64,000 bases of DNA from Heritiera littoralis (GCA_031772115.1 JAPDPK010000111.1:1364001-1428000), one strand, 5' to 3'. Counted from the stretch's first letter, positions 9,360 to 21,895 are shown. Numbers and translations are program-made. The notes: generated by a model from the letters alone, not told the origin.

Positions 9360-11131
9360 CTCTGTGACGTCCCCGTCACTTCATCTTATCACTTATCTTT
9401 TTCCTTCTTTATTTAGATTTAGTTCATTCAGTGTCATTCTTTCCTTATTCTTAAGCTAATTATCTAATAGCTTATGAAATACTATTCATTTCCATAAACA
9501 TAAAAATGATATATATAAATATCATTCCATTTCCGCAGGATCTCATACATCATCTTAACTTATATCCCCGACATCTTATATACATTATTTCTACTTGTAC
9601 TGTACCGTAGCTAATTAAAATTTCTATACATAAACATATGAGTATACCTTCTATACTAATTGGGAAGCGTATCGAGAAGGTACACTTCAATTCTTCGAAA
9701 ACAAGCTCCTCTAGTCGGAGCGGGGTTCACTTCAGGTAATCTGTAGGAAAAATGGTCGTAAAAGGGTGAGTTTACGCTCAGTAAGAAAAGTATGTAAAAG
9801 AGCGTGCTATGCCTCTATATGCATTTTTCCTACTTGGCTCTATAATGTCATGTAAAGCATTATAAAGCATGCATCATAAACATCTTTCATGCATCGTTTA
9901 TAACCATGCATATTCATTTCAAATGACATGGCAATCATACTTTGTATGCTTCTTCTTAAACTATAGCATACATATAAAACATGCATCATACTTCTTTCTT
10001 TAAAACATCATACTTCATACATACTTTAAAACATACATCATATACTTCTTCATACATACATATTGTACTTTGAAATAGATGGAGACTATGTACAATATTT
10101 AAGCGATTGCATCGTCATATAAACCGTTCATTCCCATTTATACGACTTTAATCATGCATTAGTACATTGGTATACCATGTAGAGGTCAGGGATTCTCTCC
10201 TGCCTTAATAATACCACAATGAGCACTAGTCAGGTGTCACTTATGGTCTTGAGGACCGGACTAGGGTTCCTCGCTTAACATACATATTACTGAGGACTTG
10301 ATCAGAGTCTCTCAGCCATCAGAAATGCATAATCATCACGCAGTCCATAGTCTCAAAACATTTATAATATACTTTTCAGAAAACACTTTTGTGTTTAAAT
10401 CAAATAAGCTTTGAAAGCTCTTTTCATACATGGCAGTCGACTGGTCTTATAGGGCAGTCGACTGCTCCTTCATAACTTCTTTTATCGAAATAATTTCATT
10501 TAAATTTTTCGATATTTTCATATTTGAAAATACATGGGGGCAGTCGACTGGTCCATATAGCAGTCGACTGGTTTTCAAACAGAATGCTTCTTAAGAAATA
10601 GCAGTCGACTGGTCCATATAGCAGTCGACTGTTTTTGAAACAGAATGCAATTTAGCAAATAACAGTCGACTGTCCTATATAGCAGTCGACTGGTTTGAAA
10701 CAGAATGCTTCTGGGTAAATAGCAGTTGACTGGCTTACATAGCAGTCGACTGGTTTGCATCGGTTTTCGAAAAATGACGTTTTGGTTGTCTCTAGGCAGT
10801 CGACTTCCCTTTCAAGGCAGTCGGCTGCCCCTAGCCTAATTGGTACTAGGAAACAAGTCCAAAAATGCATCTTTTCCTGCACAAAATCAACTGGTGCTTC
10901 TCTCCAAAACATGTAAAAACATCATAAAACATGCGGACATAGCCGCCTTACGTCCGTTACATAAATTCCTTACCTCGATTCCTTCGGGAACGCAACATCA
11001 CTTGATGCGTCACCTTAGCTTTTCACTTCTTCAACCTAAAATCATTATACCACATCAAACCTTAAATTAAATCACATACACATATCATATCAACTCCGTA
11101 CAACTCAAATCCATGAACGAAATTGACTAAA

Positions 11132-14100
11132 CTCCGCCTGTGTGAGTTAACGCAGCCGGTCCCAAGCCCGGGTAAAGGAGGAGGGTGGCGGTAGGTTTGG
11201 ACAACCAGCCTTAAAAACTAGTCCAATCTCATGAAATGAACCAATATCAAAACAACGTTGGGGCGTCCCCTACACAGCGACGCGCTGCATCGGAGCCCGG
11301 GTGTAGTGAAAAGTGGGCAAGGGTTGCTAGGTCTCGCCCAGAAGTGACGCGCCACATCGACGCCTGGATGTGGTGTTAAATAGGCAAAGGTTCCCACACC
11401 ACAATGGACGGGGTGGGTAAAGAAGTTAGTCCATAACCATAAGCTTAGGTTAGGATCTTGGAATATAGGTACGCTTAGTGGTAAGTTAGGTGAGATTTGT
11501 GAGGTTATGAGTAGGAGGAGGGTTAACATCTTGTGTCTCCAAGAGACCAAATGGGTTGGGGAAAAGGCTAGAGAGATAGCACCTTGGCAATATAAGCTTT
11601 GGTACACAGGGAAAGATAGAGACCGAAATGGAGTAGGTATCATTATAGATAAAGAGTACCATAAGGATGTTGTACAGATTAAGAGACAAGGGGATAGGAT
11701 TATTTTGGTTAAACTAGTTTTAGGAGAAGAGGTGTTGAATGTCATTAGCGTGTATGCACCCCAGATAGGACTTGACGAGGTTAGTAAACGACAGTTCTGG
11801 GAGGATTTAGATAAGGTAGTACAAGAAGTACCCATAGGAGAAAACCTTTTTATTGGCGGTGATCTTAATGGACATGTAGGTACAAGTAGAGAGGGTTTTG
11901 AGAGAGTACATGGGGGTTTTAGTTATGGTGTAAGAAACGAGGGAGGAGATGCTATCTTAAATTTTGCTTTATCTTATGACCTAATCCTAGCAAATACATT
12001 GTTTAAGAAGAGAGATTCTCATCTTATAACCTTTAGAAGTGGACCAAGAGCAAGTCAGATAGATTTCTTTTTAACTAGGAGTAGGGATAGACATAGATGT
12101 TTGGATTGTAAGGTTATCCCAGGTGAGAGTGTTACCGCGCAACATAGACTCTTAGTTCTAGATATGAAGATAGATAGACGACATCGAATGAACCAACAAA
12201 AAGGAATTGAACGGATTCGATGGTGGAAGCTAAAAGAAGATTGTCATACAACATGTAGAGATAGTTGGATTCAAAAAGAGGCTTGAACAACAGAAGAGAA
12301 CCCAAATGTAATGTGGAATAAGATGGCAAAATGCATTCGGGAGGTAGGCAAAGAGACATTAGGAGTATCAAACGGAAAAGTGCCGACTGGAAAGGACGCA
12401 GCATGGTGGACTGCAGTAGTAAAAGATGCTATAAAGACTAAGCGAGAGCGTTACAAGGCTTTAAAGAAGAACAATACAGAAGAGAGTTTTTCGGAATATA
12501 AGGTAGCAAGAAAGGAGGCAAAGAAGGCTGTGGCAGAAGCTAAGACGAGGGTTGCGAAAGAGATTTACGACAAGTTGAACACAAAGGAGGGAGAGAAAAG
12601 GATATACAGATTGGCGCGAGCAAGAGAAAGGAGGAGTCGCGACCTAGGAGTCGCGAAATGTATTAAGGATGAGCATAAAAGAACTCTCGTTAAAGATAAT
12701 GACATTAAGGACAGGTGGCGAGATTATTTTAACAAATTATTTAATGATGGACAAAATAAAGTTTTGGATAATATTTCGGTGCCTCTTAAGGATTTAAATC
12801 GGTGCTTTATGCGTAGAATCCAAGAGACAGAGGTAAAAGATGCACTAAAGATGATGAAGAATGGAAAAGCTGTTGGACCTGATGACATCCCAATTGAAGT
12901 TTGGAAATGCCTTAGAGATGTAGGAGTTAGGTGGTTGACAAATCTATTTAATAAGATTTGGCACACTAACAAAATGCCAGAGGAATGGAGAAAGAGTGTC
13001 TTAGTACCTTTATATAAGAACAAAGGAGATATTCAAAGTTGCGCCAACTACCGAGGCATAAAATTGATGAGTCACACGATGAAACTATGGGAGAGAGTGA
13101 TAGAACGGAGATTAAGAAAGAATGTAGAGATATCGGAGAATCAATTTGGTTTTATGCCGGGTCGATCAACTATGGAGGCAATATATTTGCTTAGACAACT
13201 TATGGAGCGCTTTCGAGTAATGGGTAAAGATCTTCATATGGTCTTTATTGATTTGGAGAAAGCATATGATAAAGTGCCTAGGGAGGTACTCTGGTGGTCC
13301 TTAATGAAGAAAAGAGTTCCTTTGAAATATATTAAACTAATTAAGGACATGTATAGAGGCGCAAGGACACATGTGAGGACAGGTAGGGGGCAAACAAGTG
13401 AGTTTCCTATCACGGTGGGATTACACCAAGGGTCAGCGTTGAGTCCATTCTTGTTTGCGGTAGTTATGGACGAACTGACAAAATCCATCCAGGATAAGGT
13501 GCCCTGGTGTATGATGTTTGCAGATGATATTGTCCTATGTGCGGAAACTAGAGCGGAGATCAATACAAAGTTGGAAGTATGGAGACAAACGTTGGAATCA
13601 AAAGGATTTAAACTAAGCAGAGTGAAGACTGAATACATGGAGTGTAAATTCAGTTCTAACCGACTGGAAGAGCATGATGTAGTGAAGTTAGATGGGGTGG
13701 CGATACCTAAGCGGAATCATTTTCGATACTTGGGATCAATAATACAGATGGATGGAGAGATTGATGGTGATGTGACCTATAGGATCCAGGCTGGATGGAG
13801 TAAGTGGAGAAGTGCTACAGGTGTGTTGTGCGATAAAGGAATTCCTACATGGTTGAAAGGCAAGTTTTATAGGACAGTTGTTAGACCAACATTGTTATAT
13901 GGTAGTGAATGTTGGGCGACTAAGAGGATACATACACAAAAGATGAGTGTAACAGAAATGAGAATGTTACGGTGGATATGTGGATATACAAGAAAGGATA
14001 GAATGAGAAATGATGATATTCGTAAGATGATTGGAGTGGTACCTATTGAAGACAAAATGTGTGAAAATCGTTTACGTTGGTTTGGACATGTAAGACGTAG

Positions 14101-14361
14101 ACCTGTAAATGCTCCAGTTAGGAGAATAGAGGCTATGGATGTTGAGAGAAGGGTTAAGACTAGAGGAAGACCGAAAAAGACTTGGAAGGAAGTAGTTTGG
14201 AAAGACATGGAGGTTTTAGAATTAGATGAGCAAATGGCCTTGAATAGGAATCTATGGAGGCAGAGAATACATATGTACGATCTAACGTGATTTTAGATAT
14301 TGGTTCATATAGCCTACCCTAAAGTATTGGGATAAAGGCTCTGATGATGATGATGACGATG
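11132..14361 (+). mobile_element. RTE-clade LINE inserted in the G1 LTR
   Basis: A 3.2-kb non-LTR retrotransposon, close to full length. The 5' region contains gagttaacgcagccggtccc, which I recognise as typical of plant RTE elements. The 3' end has the ATAGCCTACCC...TTGGGATAAAGGCT block and ends in a TGATGATG-type repeat instead of poly(A). It encodes one long endonuclease-RT frame. Comparison with the intact LTR shows no target duplication: LTR sequence stops at 11131 and resumes at 14362 with 15 target bases missing. Confidence 0.9.
11453..14290 (+). pseudogene. RTE LINE ORF: apurinic endonuclease plus reverse transcriptase, one in-frame stop
   Basis: The protein nicks target DNA and primes reverse transcription from the nick. 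Homology begins upstream of the first Met (11507) at GSWNIGTLSGK (about 11453), so the true start is upstream or non-standard. The endonuclease shows CLQETKW, GGDLNGHVG, SQIDFFLTRSR and the H of AQHRLLVLDM. An in-frame TGA at 12284-12286 cuts the reading; the frame then continues unchanged to 14290 (from Met 12311, 659 codons). RT motifs are VPLYKNKGDIQSCANYRGI, FMPGRSTMEAI, FIDLEKAYDKVPR, QGSALSPFLFAVVMDEL and the catalytic FADD at residues 403-406 of the second part. The C-terminal TRGRPKKTWKEVV block is usual in plant RTE proteins. One nonsense change is the only obvious defect. Confidence 0.92.
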
Positions 14362-14966
14362 ACCTTCACTAGAGACCAGAATTTCAGATGTTAAGATCTC
14401 CTCCAATACTTGAAATCAATCCACCAAACTTTGGATATCACTTAGCCTAGTGACAAGGATCGTTTTTCGTCTAATAAACTTGTTGGATCGATGGGAGAGT
14501 AAGGTGGTTTGTCAAGGTAGTCATGGATGGTAACTTGGAAGCTTGGATGGAACGAGAGGGAGAGGGCTGGAGGTAGGGGCTGACGTTGGTGATGATAATG
14601 AGGGTGATGAGTCATGCCATTTCATTAAATGCATGCTCATCTCATCCTCTATCTCAGCCATTAGCATCCCTTTGACTCAAGATTATTGACCATCAATTAA
14701 TTCCTCTTCCATATGACTCATCCACTTAATCTCCAATCAAAATTCTGATTTTAATTCTTTTCTCCTGTTTTATTCATTTTCTGATATCAACATACTTCAT
14801 TTGACTTATTGACATTCAACTTCATTATTTCTCCTATATTCCATACATCAATCATACATCATTCATACATCTATTACACATCAGCTTCATATTCATTTAA
14901 TCATCTTGATTGAAATACTTTACAAACATGGAGGAATTACATGGAAATTGGGGGTCTCACACAAGT

Positions 14967-15304
14967 TAACTTTCTTATTTCACTATATTAGAAAGATTCT
15001 AAAAAGAATATATTATTTTAGTTGTGCAACGACGTAACATTATATGAGATATCGTAGTTGCACAATGAAACATGCAAAAGCAATTAAGAACTGTAAGTAT
15101 GATATGACATATAATGGAGATATAACTTTTGTAATTAGCAAAGGCTAGTAGATATAATTGCATTAGATTATCTTAGCATATTTAAGACAGTATAATATGA
15201 TTTTAAATATTGTAATCCTTCAATAATAGATGAATAGGTCAATATAATTTTGATTACCAACATGGTATGATTGGAGGGAGGGGGTAAAATGGTGACTTAA
15301 GTAA
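14967..15304. other. Unassigned AT-rich spacer
   Basis: Before G1 inserted this was continuous with 1889-2015. I see no coding motif, inverted repeat or LTR end. It may be the decayed upstream part of the copia relic that follows. Confidence 0.5.
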
Positions 15305-16390
15305 GAAAGTATATATAGAGCAACCAGAAGGCTTTGTACTTCCTAAAAAAAGTAAGAAAAATATGCAAAATTGGTTGTCACTATATTTAACTAAAACAGG
15401 CTCCCAAGCTATGGCACAAGAAATTCGATGCACAAATTTTAGCCAATGATTTTAAGCACAATGGTGCAGACAAATTCATCTGCTTAAAATTTACCAAGGA
15501 TTATGAAGTAATAATATGTCTCTGTGGTGATCACATGTTGATTTTTGATACAAACATGTTTAGTGTAAACGAGACCAAAAAGCATCATTAATCTTCAAAA
15601 TGAAATATTTAAATGAAGTAGATTCCATTTTAGGAATTAAAGTAAAAAGACATAACAATGGCTTTTCACTTAACCAGTCACATTACACAGAGAAGATGCT
15701 AAAAAAATTCCAATATCTTAATATACAGGAAGTCACCACTCCATAGGATATAAGTATGAAGTTAACAGAAAATTTTTGGTCAATTGAAGTATAAAAGTGC
15801 AATTGGGAATCTAATGTATGCAAGGCACCAGGCCAAATATAGCTTTTGTTATATGTAAATTACAAGATATACGAGTAAACTAAGTAATGAATATTGAAAG
15901 GACATTAAAAGAGTATTTGGCTATTTGAAAAAAACAAAGGAACTTGGTTTGTTATATTCAGATTGTAAAAGTATTTTACAAGGCTGTACATCACAAGTTG
16001 GGTTTTACTATTGGATGAGTTATGATAAATTAGCCTCAAGAAACTAACTTACATCTCATATCCACCCTGGAATCTGAGTTTATTGCTTTGGTAACAACAA
16101 GCAATGAGGCAAAATGGCTGAGAAGAATGTTGTTTGATAGAAAATGGTGGCCATAACTTATGCTATCCATCTCCATGCACTGTGGTAGTGAGGCTATAAT
16201 GTTTAGAGCATACAATAGTATTTATGATGAAAATTTTAGACATAATAGCCTCATAAATGAATATATTCGAGAGCTAATCGTTAGTGGGTTATAACCATAA
16301 TTTATGTAAAGTCTATAGACAATCTAGTTGATCTTCTCACCAAATCACTATCAAGAGGTGTTAAAGAGAATGTAAATAGGAATGTGATTT
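15305..16390 (+). pseudogene. Ty1/copia pol relic (RT and RNase H)
   Basis: Translated pieces in shifting frames recall copia pol. YIEQPEGFVLPKK at 15310 is the lead-in to the copia RT. KFDAQILANDFKHN and FICLKFTKDYEVIICLCGDHMLI (about 15425-15545) cover the region of the catalytic D-D; only one Asp of that motif is still visible. Next come YLNEVDSILGIKVKRHNNGFSLNQSHYTEKML, then RNase H pieces around STLESEFIALVTTSNEAKWLRRML (16060-16135) and YVKSIDNLVDLLTKSLSRG (about 16300-16360), the usual copia pol ending. Many stops and frameshifts make it non-functional. No 5' LTR, gag or integrase is visible. Confidence 0.85.
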
Positions 16391-16920
16391 AAATTCATTA
16401 ATTAGGCATTAGTAATGGGAACCCAACTTTAGTTTAGTAACATGTAAACTTAAAGTTTAATGAGCAATAACTAGTTACTGCATATATCTATTTAACATTT
16501 GATTCCCATTCCTAAATTTTTTTTGTCAGGTGTTGTCTGTTGCATGAGTTAAAGGATGAGTTTTACTCTTAATGGAGTTGAAATAAAATGTCCATAGCAA
16601 TAGGGACATAGAAAAAACCCCACCTAGTGATTATAGAAGTGGTGTCACTTCAAATAAGAAATTGGTGGATTTTTTTGTTAGATGATCACGATTACCGGGA
16701 TGAGCACATAGCTATAATAGTGTTGCAAAGGTAGTAAACCTCTTGAAACTGGCAAACAAGTCTTATGTGTGTTATATTATTAAATTTAACACTAGGAAAT
16801 GTGGTTCAATCTACGGACACCATTAATTTCGTTAGAAATTAATGTATGAACACTAATGGAAGGTCCAAATCAAGAGATACCTATTTGTTGTGTAAAATAA
16901 TGAATTAAGCAAACATTTCA

Positions 16921-16934
16921 AACTAGTGGGAGAT
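16921..16934 (+). other. Polypurine tract of copia relic
   Basis: AACTAGTGGGAGAT lies immediately before TGTTAAG. AGTGGGAGAT followed by TGTTA is the common plant copia 3' LTR junction. Confidence 0.75.
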
Positions 16935-17375
16935 TGTTAAGTAGTTTGAAATGTTAAGTTTGGAAAATAAGTTTAACTTGCCAAAAGATATGTATGATAA
17001 TTTTTGAATAAAATAATTTGTTAGAAAGTTATGTCCATGTAGTTCCAATAAACATAATTAATCCCAAAGTAATGTCAAAGAGACATAACTTATTTGAAGA
17101 AGTATTTTTTGGGCAAAAGTGATATCTAAAAGACTTTACTTTTTTGAAGAGGTGTCATTGGGACAAGACATGCCTATTCAAAGTGTATATTGACCATTAT
17201 AAATATCTAGACTTATGTGCTTAATTTTCATTTTGAAATTTCATACCTGTTTTTGAGAGATTTTGTGAGATTCTATTGTATTCTAAGGGATTTTTGAATC
17301 TTTAAGGATAGTGACTAAAGTTTGTGCCTTAAAATCATTTCTTCTTCCTTTATTCTATTTCTTATTTTTCTAACA
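16935..17375 (+). repeat. 3' LTR of copia relic
   Basis: It begins TGTTAAGTAG after the polypurine tract and probably ends CTAACA at 17375, about 440 bp with TG...CA ends. No matching 5' LTR was found, so the 3' boundary rests on the terminal dinucleotide only. Confidence 0.6.
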
Positions 17376-18479
17376 TAAATTAATAAAGTTGAAAAATAAT
17401 TATAAAATAGTTTTATTTTTAAGAATATGTTTTCATTTTGAAAAAAGCTTTAAAATTTTAAAAGTTTTCTTTTTGAAAATTTCATTTCTCAACATTTTTT
17501 AAATTAAAAATTCTAAAATATAATTTTTAAAAATAGATATTATCTTTTAAAAATAAAAAAATCTTAAAAAATATTTTTTCTTTTTCTTTTATTCTTTCTT
17601 TTCTCTTTTTCTTTCATTCTTTCTTTTCTCTTTTTCTTTCTTTCCTTTCTCATTGTTGATCCCTCTTTTCCTTCTTTTTTTGGCATACAGGTGTGAATCT
17701 GGCAGTAAGAAGTTCAAAAATGGCCTAAAAACAAGTAAGATCCTGAGGTGAGCTTGGTTTGGTTCGTGCCTATTTTAGTCTATTTTCTAATTGTTTTTGG
17801 CTTACTCATTGTGGATTCAGCTACTTGGCTAGATTTAGCACCAATATGCCAGGAAAAAGGAAAGTGAGGAGGATCGGAAAAGAGAAAGAAAGAAGAGGTT
17901 TTGAAGAAAGAAAAAAAGAAAAAAATTTTCAAAAAAATAGAAATTGTATTTTTTATTTAAATATGACATGTGTCATTCACGTACACAACCTTGTCATTGC
18001 CACATGAGCTACGTAGATGTCGTGTACAAGCAATCATTTTATGTTGATTTGGCATGAGGACATCACCAGATTATTCATATGTTTTATCATCTTTGGTTAA
18101 CTATGTTAACATCATATACCGTATTACCACACATTTTGAGTGTTCAATTGTCAAATTAAACATTGCAAGCATGATATTAAAAAATTTGCTATAGTATAAA
18201 GGCCAAACATGACATTTAGTCAAGCCCTTTTTAGAAGTACGAGACTAAGACGGTAGACAATTTTATTTTTTTAAAAAAAAAAAAAAAAGACAGTTGTCAC
18301 CCTTATTTTCCAACAAATAACTAGTTTAAACAAACCCGGTTCAAATTACATTGGGTTGGGTTAGGTTTCATCTATATGTTTCACATGTGTCTTTTGAGTA
18401 TATAGGTCAAAGTTTGTTACTTTAATGGACTTGAAGGAATCAAACTAAAGGAGGAAATAAGATAATTTCAATTGCTGAT
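17376..18479. other. Low-complexity and unassigned spacer
   Basis: AT-rich; a TTTC/CTTT-rich tract lies at about 17576-17655 and an A-run at about 18278-18293. An ORF at 17759-18007 is Lys/Arg-rich low complexity with no recognisable domain. I see no gene here. Confidence 0.6.
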
Positions 18480-18775
18480 GAAAAATAATGACTTTTTATC
18501 AAAGTTTTAATGGGTATACTAAGTGGTCTTTCATGAATATTGTGGTGTTGCAATCCTTAATTTTATATGTCTTTTTTCTTGAAGTCATGCATGGCTCTCT
18601 TAAACCGTCTACTTAATTCGTTGGAGGACATTTCTGCCGACTTTTGCTTTAGTTGAGTGTCTGGTCGGTTGGGTTTTTAAAGAATTTTGTAGGCTTGTTT
18701 TAATTTGTCATTTGCTTGTTTTGTTAATTATTAATTATTAAGGTATTTACTTTTCATCAATAAGATAGTTGAATT
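18480..18775. repeat. Dispersed repeat, copy 1
   Basis: Shares many blocks with about 60190-60470: tatcaaagttttaatggg, tgaagtcatg-catggctctct, gacttttgctttag, and gttgggttttcaaagaattt variants. Both copies lie near MITE sequence. The family is unknown to me; it may be a degraded transposon or a local duplication. Confidence 0.6.
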
Positions 18776-19597
18776 TTTTGAACGAACTGTTCAGTTCAAG
18801 GAAGAAGCTATCCCTCCTCTCTCTACTGTTTGATCCTCAGATCTACGCCTCTCCCTCCATCAACTAATTTTATTTTACTTTTATCTTAAATTTTACAATT
18901 CAAAAGTAAATAACACCTTTACTTCACTAGCATAACCGGTTTTAGTAAATTGATGTATGATCAATTTTAATAAATAATTTTACATTTTCTTTTTGACACC
19001 ATGAAGGAAGTTAGAGAGGAAGTTTCTCTAAATATAGAACATCCATCAATTTTATAATAGTTTTGAGACTAAAGTCAAGCTGGCATAAGATGGACAATCT
19101 AGAACAAATGTTGGCCAATGAATCTATGAAAAAGATTGACTTACAAAGGATAATAAGCTTTTTATCTCAAATGTTACTTCAATGGAGATTTTCCTTGTCG
19201 TTGCCAGCTGTTAGGAATCTATTACTTAGCCATCATTAATTTCTACGGTCTATCAAAAATTAGTAAATCTAAAGTTGATTCTGATAAATCAATCAGTATC
19301 TTCAGTAATTCTGTCTTGACTACTGGAGATAATTTAATAAGGATAAAAACATTTTTGGAACGTTATTTTGTTTTGTTCCTAAAATAATGATTCTAGGGTC
19401 CATGTTTGGTCCATCTGTTGTTGTACAAGGTTTTCTAGTTTATATTGGAAGGTCAGCTATTCTTTTTCAAGTTTTGGAAAAGGATGGCAAAGGATGATTC
19501 CGGGAAATTTAATTTTCAGTTCACTTTATCACCGTTTTGGGATATTTTATTATTGTTGCAAAGTCTAATGAAGCTTACACGGTTTTGAAAATAATGT
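18776..19597. other. Unassigned spacer
   Basis: AT-rich with no coding or repeat structure I can name. The stretch at about 19540-19590 resembles 37545-37625 (shared gagcttacacggttttg block), so it belongs to a duplicated segment. Confidence 0.5.
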
Positions 19598-19600
19598 GTG

Positions 19601-19660
<60 letters not shown>

Positions 19661-20040
19661 GAGAGATCCACTTACACATGTGTAAAACAAATTTAATTTT
19701 ACACACTTTCATATATTTTTATATAATTTATAATTTTTTAATCCGACCGTTGAATTTTATGTTTTATTCACATAGATCATGCATGCCAAATTTCAAATTA
19801 ATCGAATACATCTAACTATTTATTTCATAAAATAAAATTTCAACCGTTGATATATATTGAAAAAAATACTATTCTCGATTAAAATGATAGAAATAACAGA
19901 TTAATTCAAAAATTTACATACATAATAAATATGAGTAGATTGTTAAATCCAGCGGTTGGTTTGTAAAAATATTAATCCTATATGAAGATATAAAAGTGTG
20001 TAAAACAAATTTGTTTTACACATGTGTAAGTGGATCCTTA

Positions 20041-20085
<45 letters not shown>

Positions 20086-20086
20086 C
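19598..20086. mobile_element. Long-TIR MITE (19658-20043) inside a TA microsatellite
   Basis: TA repeats at about 19598-19657 and 20044-20085 flank a 386-bp element. Its two ends are inverted copies for about 58 bases: left 19658-19715 (GAGGAGAGATCCACTTACAC...) and right 19986-20043, containing ACATGTGTAAAACAAATTT on both sides. The interior is AT-rich and non-coding. The target duplication cannot be defined because the flanks are TA repeats; a TA duplication is plausible. Confidence 0.8.
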
Positions 20087-20339
20087 GGAATTATATTCTA
20101 GAATTGAGTTTTTAAAATTAAAAGGAATGAACGATTTTACTATAAAAATAATTGAGACTAAAAACAATTGTGTTCTATTAGTTTTTCTTTTAGGAGTATA
20201 TCTATTAGTTTTTTGTTATTGAACTAATAATTGAGACTCAAAATGATAGAATGTTTTTGATTGTGTTACTTTGATGGTACTATTTTGAAAACTCGCTTAC
20301 TTAATAGAATGAGAGATCAATGGTTGAATGATAGGTAAT

Positions 20340-20535
20340 TGTATTTATCAAAAAAATTATGTTCAAAAGCATGTGTAACGAAATTATTATGTAAAGATTT
20401 CAAAATATAAATCACGCAAAAAATAATGTAAAAATTTTAACAATTATGACAAAATACAAAAATTTTAATTCTTTAGTTATTTTTTTATAATTTTCATTAA
20501 GCCCCCACTAGATAAAGTTTCTGGCTCTGCCACTA
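20340..20535 (-). mobile_element. Fragment of hAT-like MITE
   Basis: Read on the minus strand it starts gtggcagagccagaaa and continues through agtgggggctta into an AT-rich interior that resembles the beginning of the elements at 35460 and 59649. The opposite GC-rich end is absent. A TA microsatellite abuts it (20536-20562). Confidence 0.7.
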
Positions 20536-20562
20536 ATATATATATATATATATATATATATG

Positions 20563-21164
20563 TAATGTTTTAACAGGTAAAGTGAATCCCGAACTTTTCA
20601 CTTGAGTTTGAGTTTAGTTCTTAATCTTTATATTGTTTCATGAAAATTCTAAAACTTATAAAAGGGTGTCATTAAGGTCTTGTCCTATAGAAATTAAAAA
20701 AAAAATTATACAACAGGACAATGGATCTATAATTATTATTTTTAATTACAAAACCAAAATGTATTTATTAAAGTATGAATAAAATTTTTAAAATTTTAAC
20801 AATGAGTTCAATAGGTTTGGTCGAGAGTTAGGTTATCCATCCAATCCTAAAAGTTGGTCCAATTTTTTTGCAGGTTTGAACAAAAATATTACTCATGTTA
20901 AAGGGCTAAGCTTGAAAATCAAGGCCCAATGAAAAATCGAGTCAAGATTGGGTTGATCATTTCAAGTTTAAGCTTAGTTCAACCCGATAATTAAAATTTT
21001 TTAATATTTTTTATACTGGTTCATTTTTTAATTACTTTTATTTATTTTTTATGCAATTTAATTTGAACTTGTATTATTTTTTAAACTTCGGTTTTAAGTT
21101 TTCATCTTTTTTGTAATTTTCTTGTAAGAATTTCTTTTAGGACAATTATTCTTTATTTTAACAT
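20563..21164. other. Unassigned spacer
   Basis: AT-rich, without clear reading frames. The gggctaagcttgaaaatc and caaggcccaatg stretch (about 20900-20935) resembles degenerate repeat sequence common in plant genomes; I cannot place it. Confidence 0.4.
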
Positions 21165-21895
21165 ATTGTGTTATTTTGCAACAACACTCTTGTTCATGTA
21201 AGAGGTGAGATATTAGTAAGGTTCATTGTTAGCAAGCTATGTGTGTAATACTGCACGAGGAGGCAAACCCTTTAAATTATTTAAGTTCATGGTTCAACAA
21301 GGAGACATTTTTATGTGCATAAGAGCAAATGTTAAACCCATTTAAAGTGATGTAGTTCTGGCACAAAAGCATTCACGGACTAGTTTAGCCTCTTTTAGTG
21401 AAGAGGATGCTTGTCAGACCTGCTAAAAAAAGAAGAAGGCAAGCAAATGAAGGAAATGGTAGAACCAAAATGTCAATGCTAGGAAGAAGATTACATGTGG
21501 TTATTATTATAAATATGGCAACAATAAGTTCACATGTTTAAAAAGATCAGAATATGTAAGAATTCTAAGATTAATTGTAAAAAAAATTATTATATGTTTT
21601 CCTATTATATTTATTATGTGTTGATTACTTAGACTTCAAGCCTCAAAAGAAAATAACAAACACCACATATGAGGTGACACACCCCAATCTTGCTGTCACA
21701 AACCCTAAATTTGGTGGTGATAATCCTGTTACTAGAAATTAAAGCAAGGTAAATTTTAGTTTTGAAAGTTATGAATAGTATTCAATTATTATTAGTTTCC
21801 GTTATTGAGCAATGTGTTGGTATTCTAGGCCACTGTTGAGACTTCAAGGCCTCGAGAGAAGAGAACAAACCCCAAATTGGAAATCTGTATATTCA
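21165..21895 (+). pseudogene. MULE transposase C-terminal relic, copy A
   Basis: Aligns with 42330-42995 (plus 57770-57815 beyond the LTR insertion). Visible remnants are the SWIM-type zinc finger (C-S-C...C-x-H) followed by ALSAILHEEANPLNYLSS-like codons, now with stops. The basic RPAKKRRRQANEGNG stretch then leads to a C-x2-C-x4-H knuckle, all typical of plant Mutator-like transposase tails. Two short downstream blocks (about 21631-21660 and 21830-21870) look like repeated tail exons. It runs straight into L1 sequence at about 21880. Non-functional. Confidence 0.72.

Larger units (their letters stand above)
2021..14961 (-). mobile_element. G1: Ty3/gypsy chromovirus (Tekay/Del-like), nearly complete, minus strand
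   Basis: A complete LTR retrotransposon read on the minus strand. It begins TGTGAC and ends TCACA on the plus strand and is flanked by the 5-bp duplication caagt (2016-2020 and 14962-14966). LTRs lie at 2021-4405 and 9363-14961; the second is enlarged by a LINE. The PBS lies inside the right LTR and the PPT inside the left one. The order gag, CCHC knuckle, protease, RT, RNase H, integrase, chromodomain-like tail and the long (2.4 kb) LTRs fit the Tekay/Del chromovirus lineage. The LTRs look near-identical by eye, so insertion is recent, yet the coding part has three 1-base losses and one 3-base loss that makes a stop. Confidence 0.93.
9363..14961 (-). repeat. G1 5' LTR (right end), split by an RTE LINE
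   Basis: LTR sequence occupies 9363-11131 and 14362-14961; the LINE lies between. It matches 2021-4405 with only scattered differences (for example one-base indels near 9485 and 9612). As the 5' LTR of a minus-strand element it would have supplied the promoter; the LINE insertion interrupts it. It holds a CAGTCGACTG array at about 10435-10760 and the TGAGCG hairpin near 9765-9786. Confidence 0.92.

Noticed and set aside
11507..11835. Antisense ORFs (for example 11218-11835, 13234-13638, 13867-14208) within the LINE
   Set aside because: They are complementary shadows of the RTE endonuclease-RT reading and match no family.
17759..18007. 82-codon ORF as a possible small gene
   Set aside because: Lys/Arg-rich low complexity next to a CT-rich tract; no motif or homologous copy.
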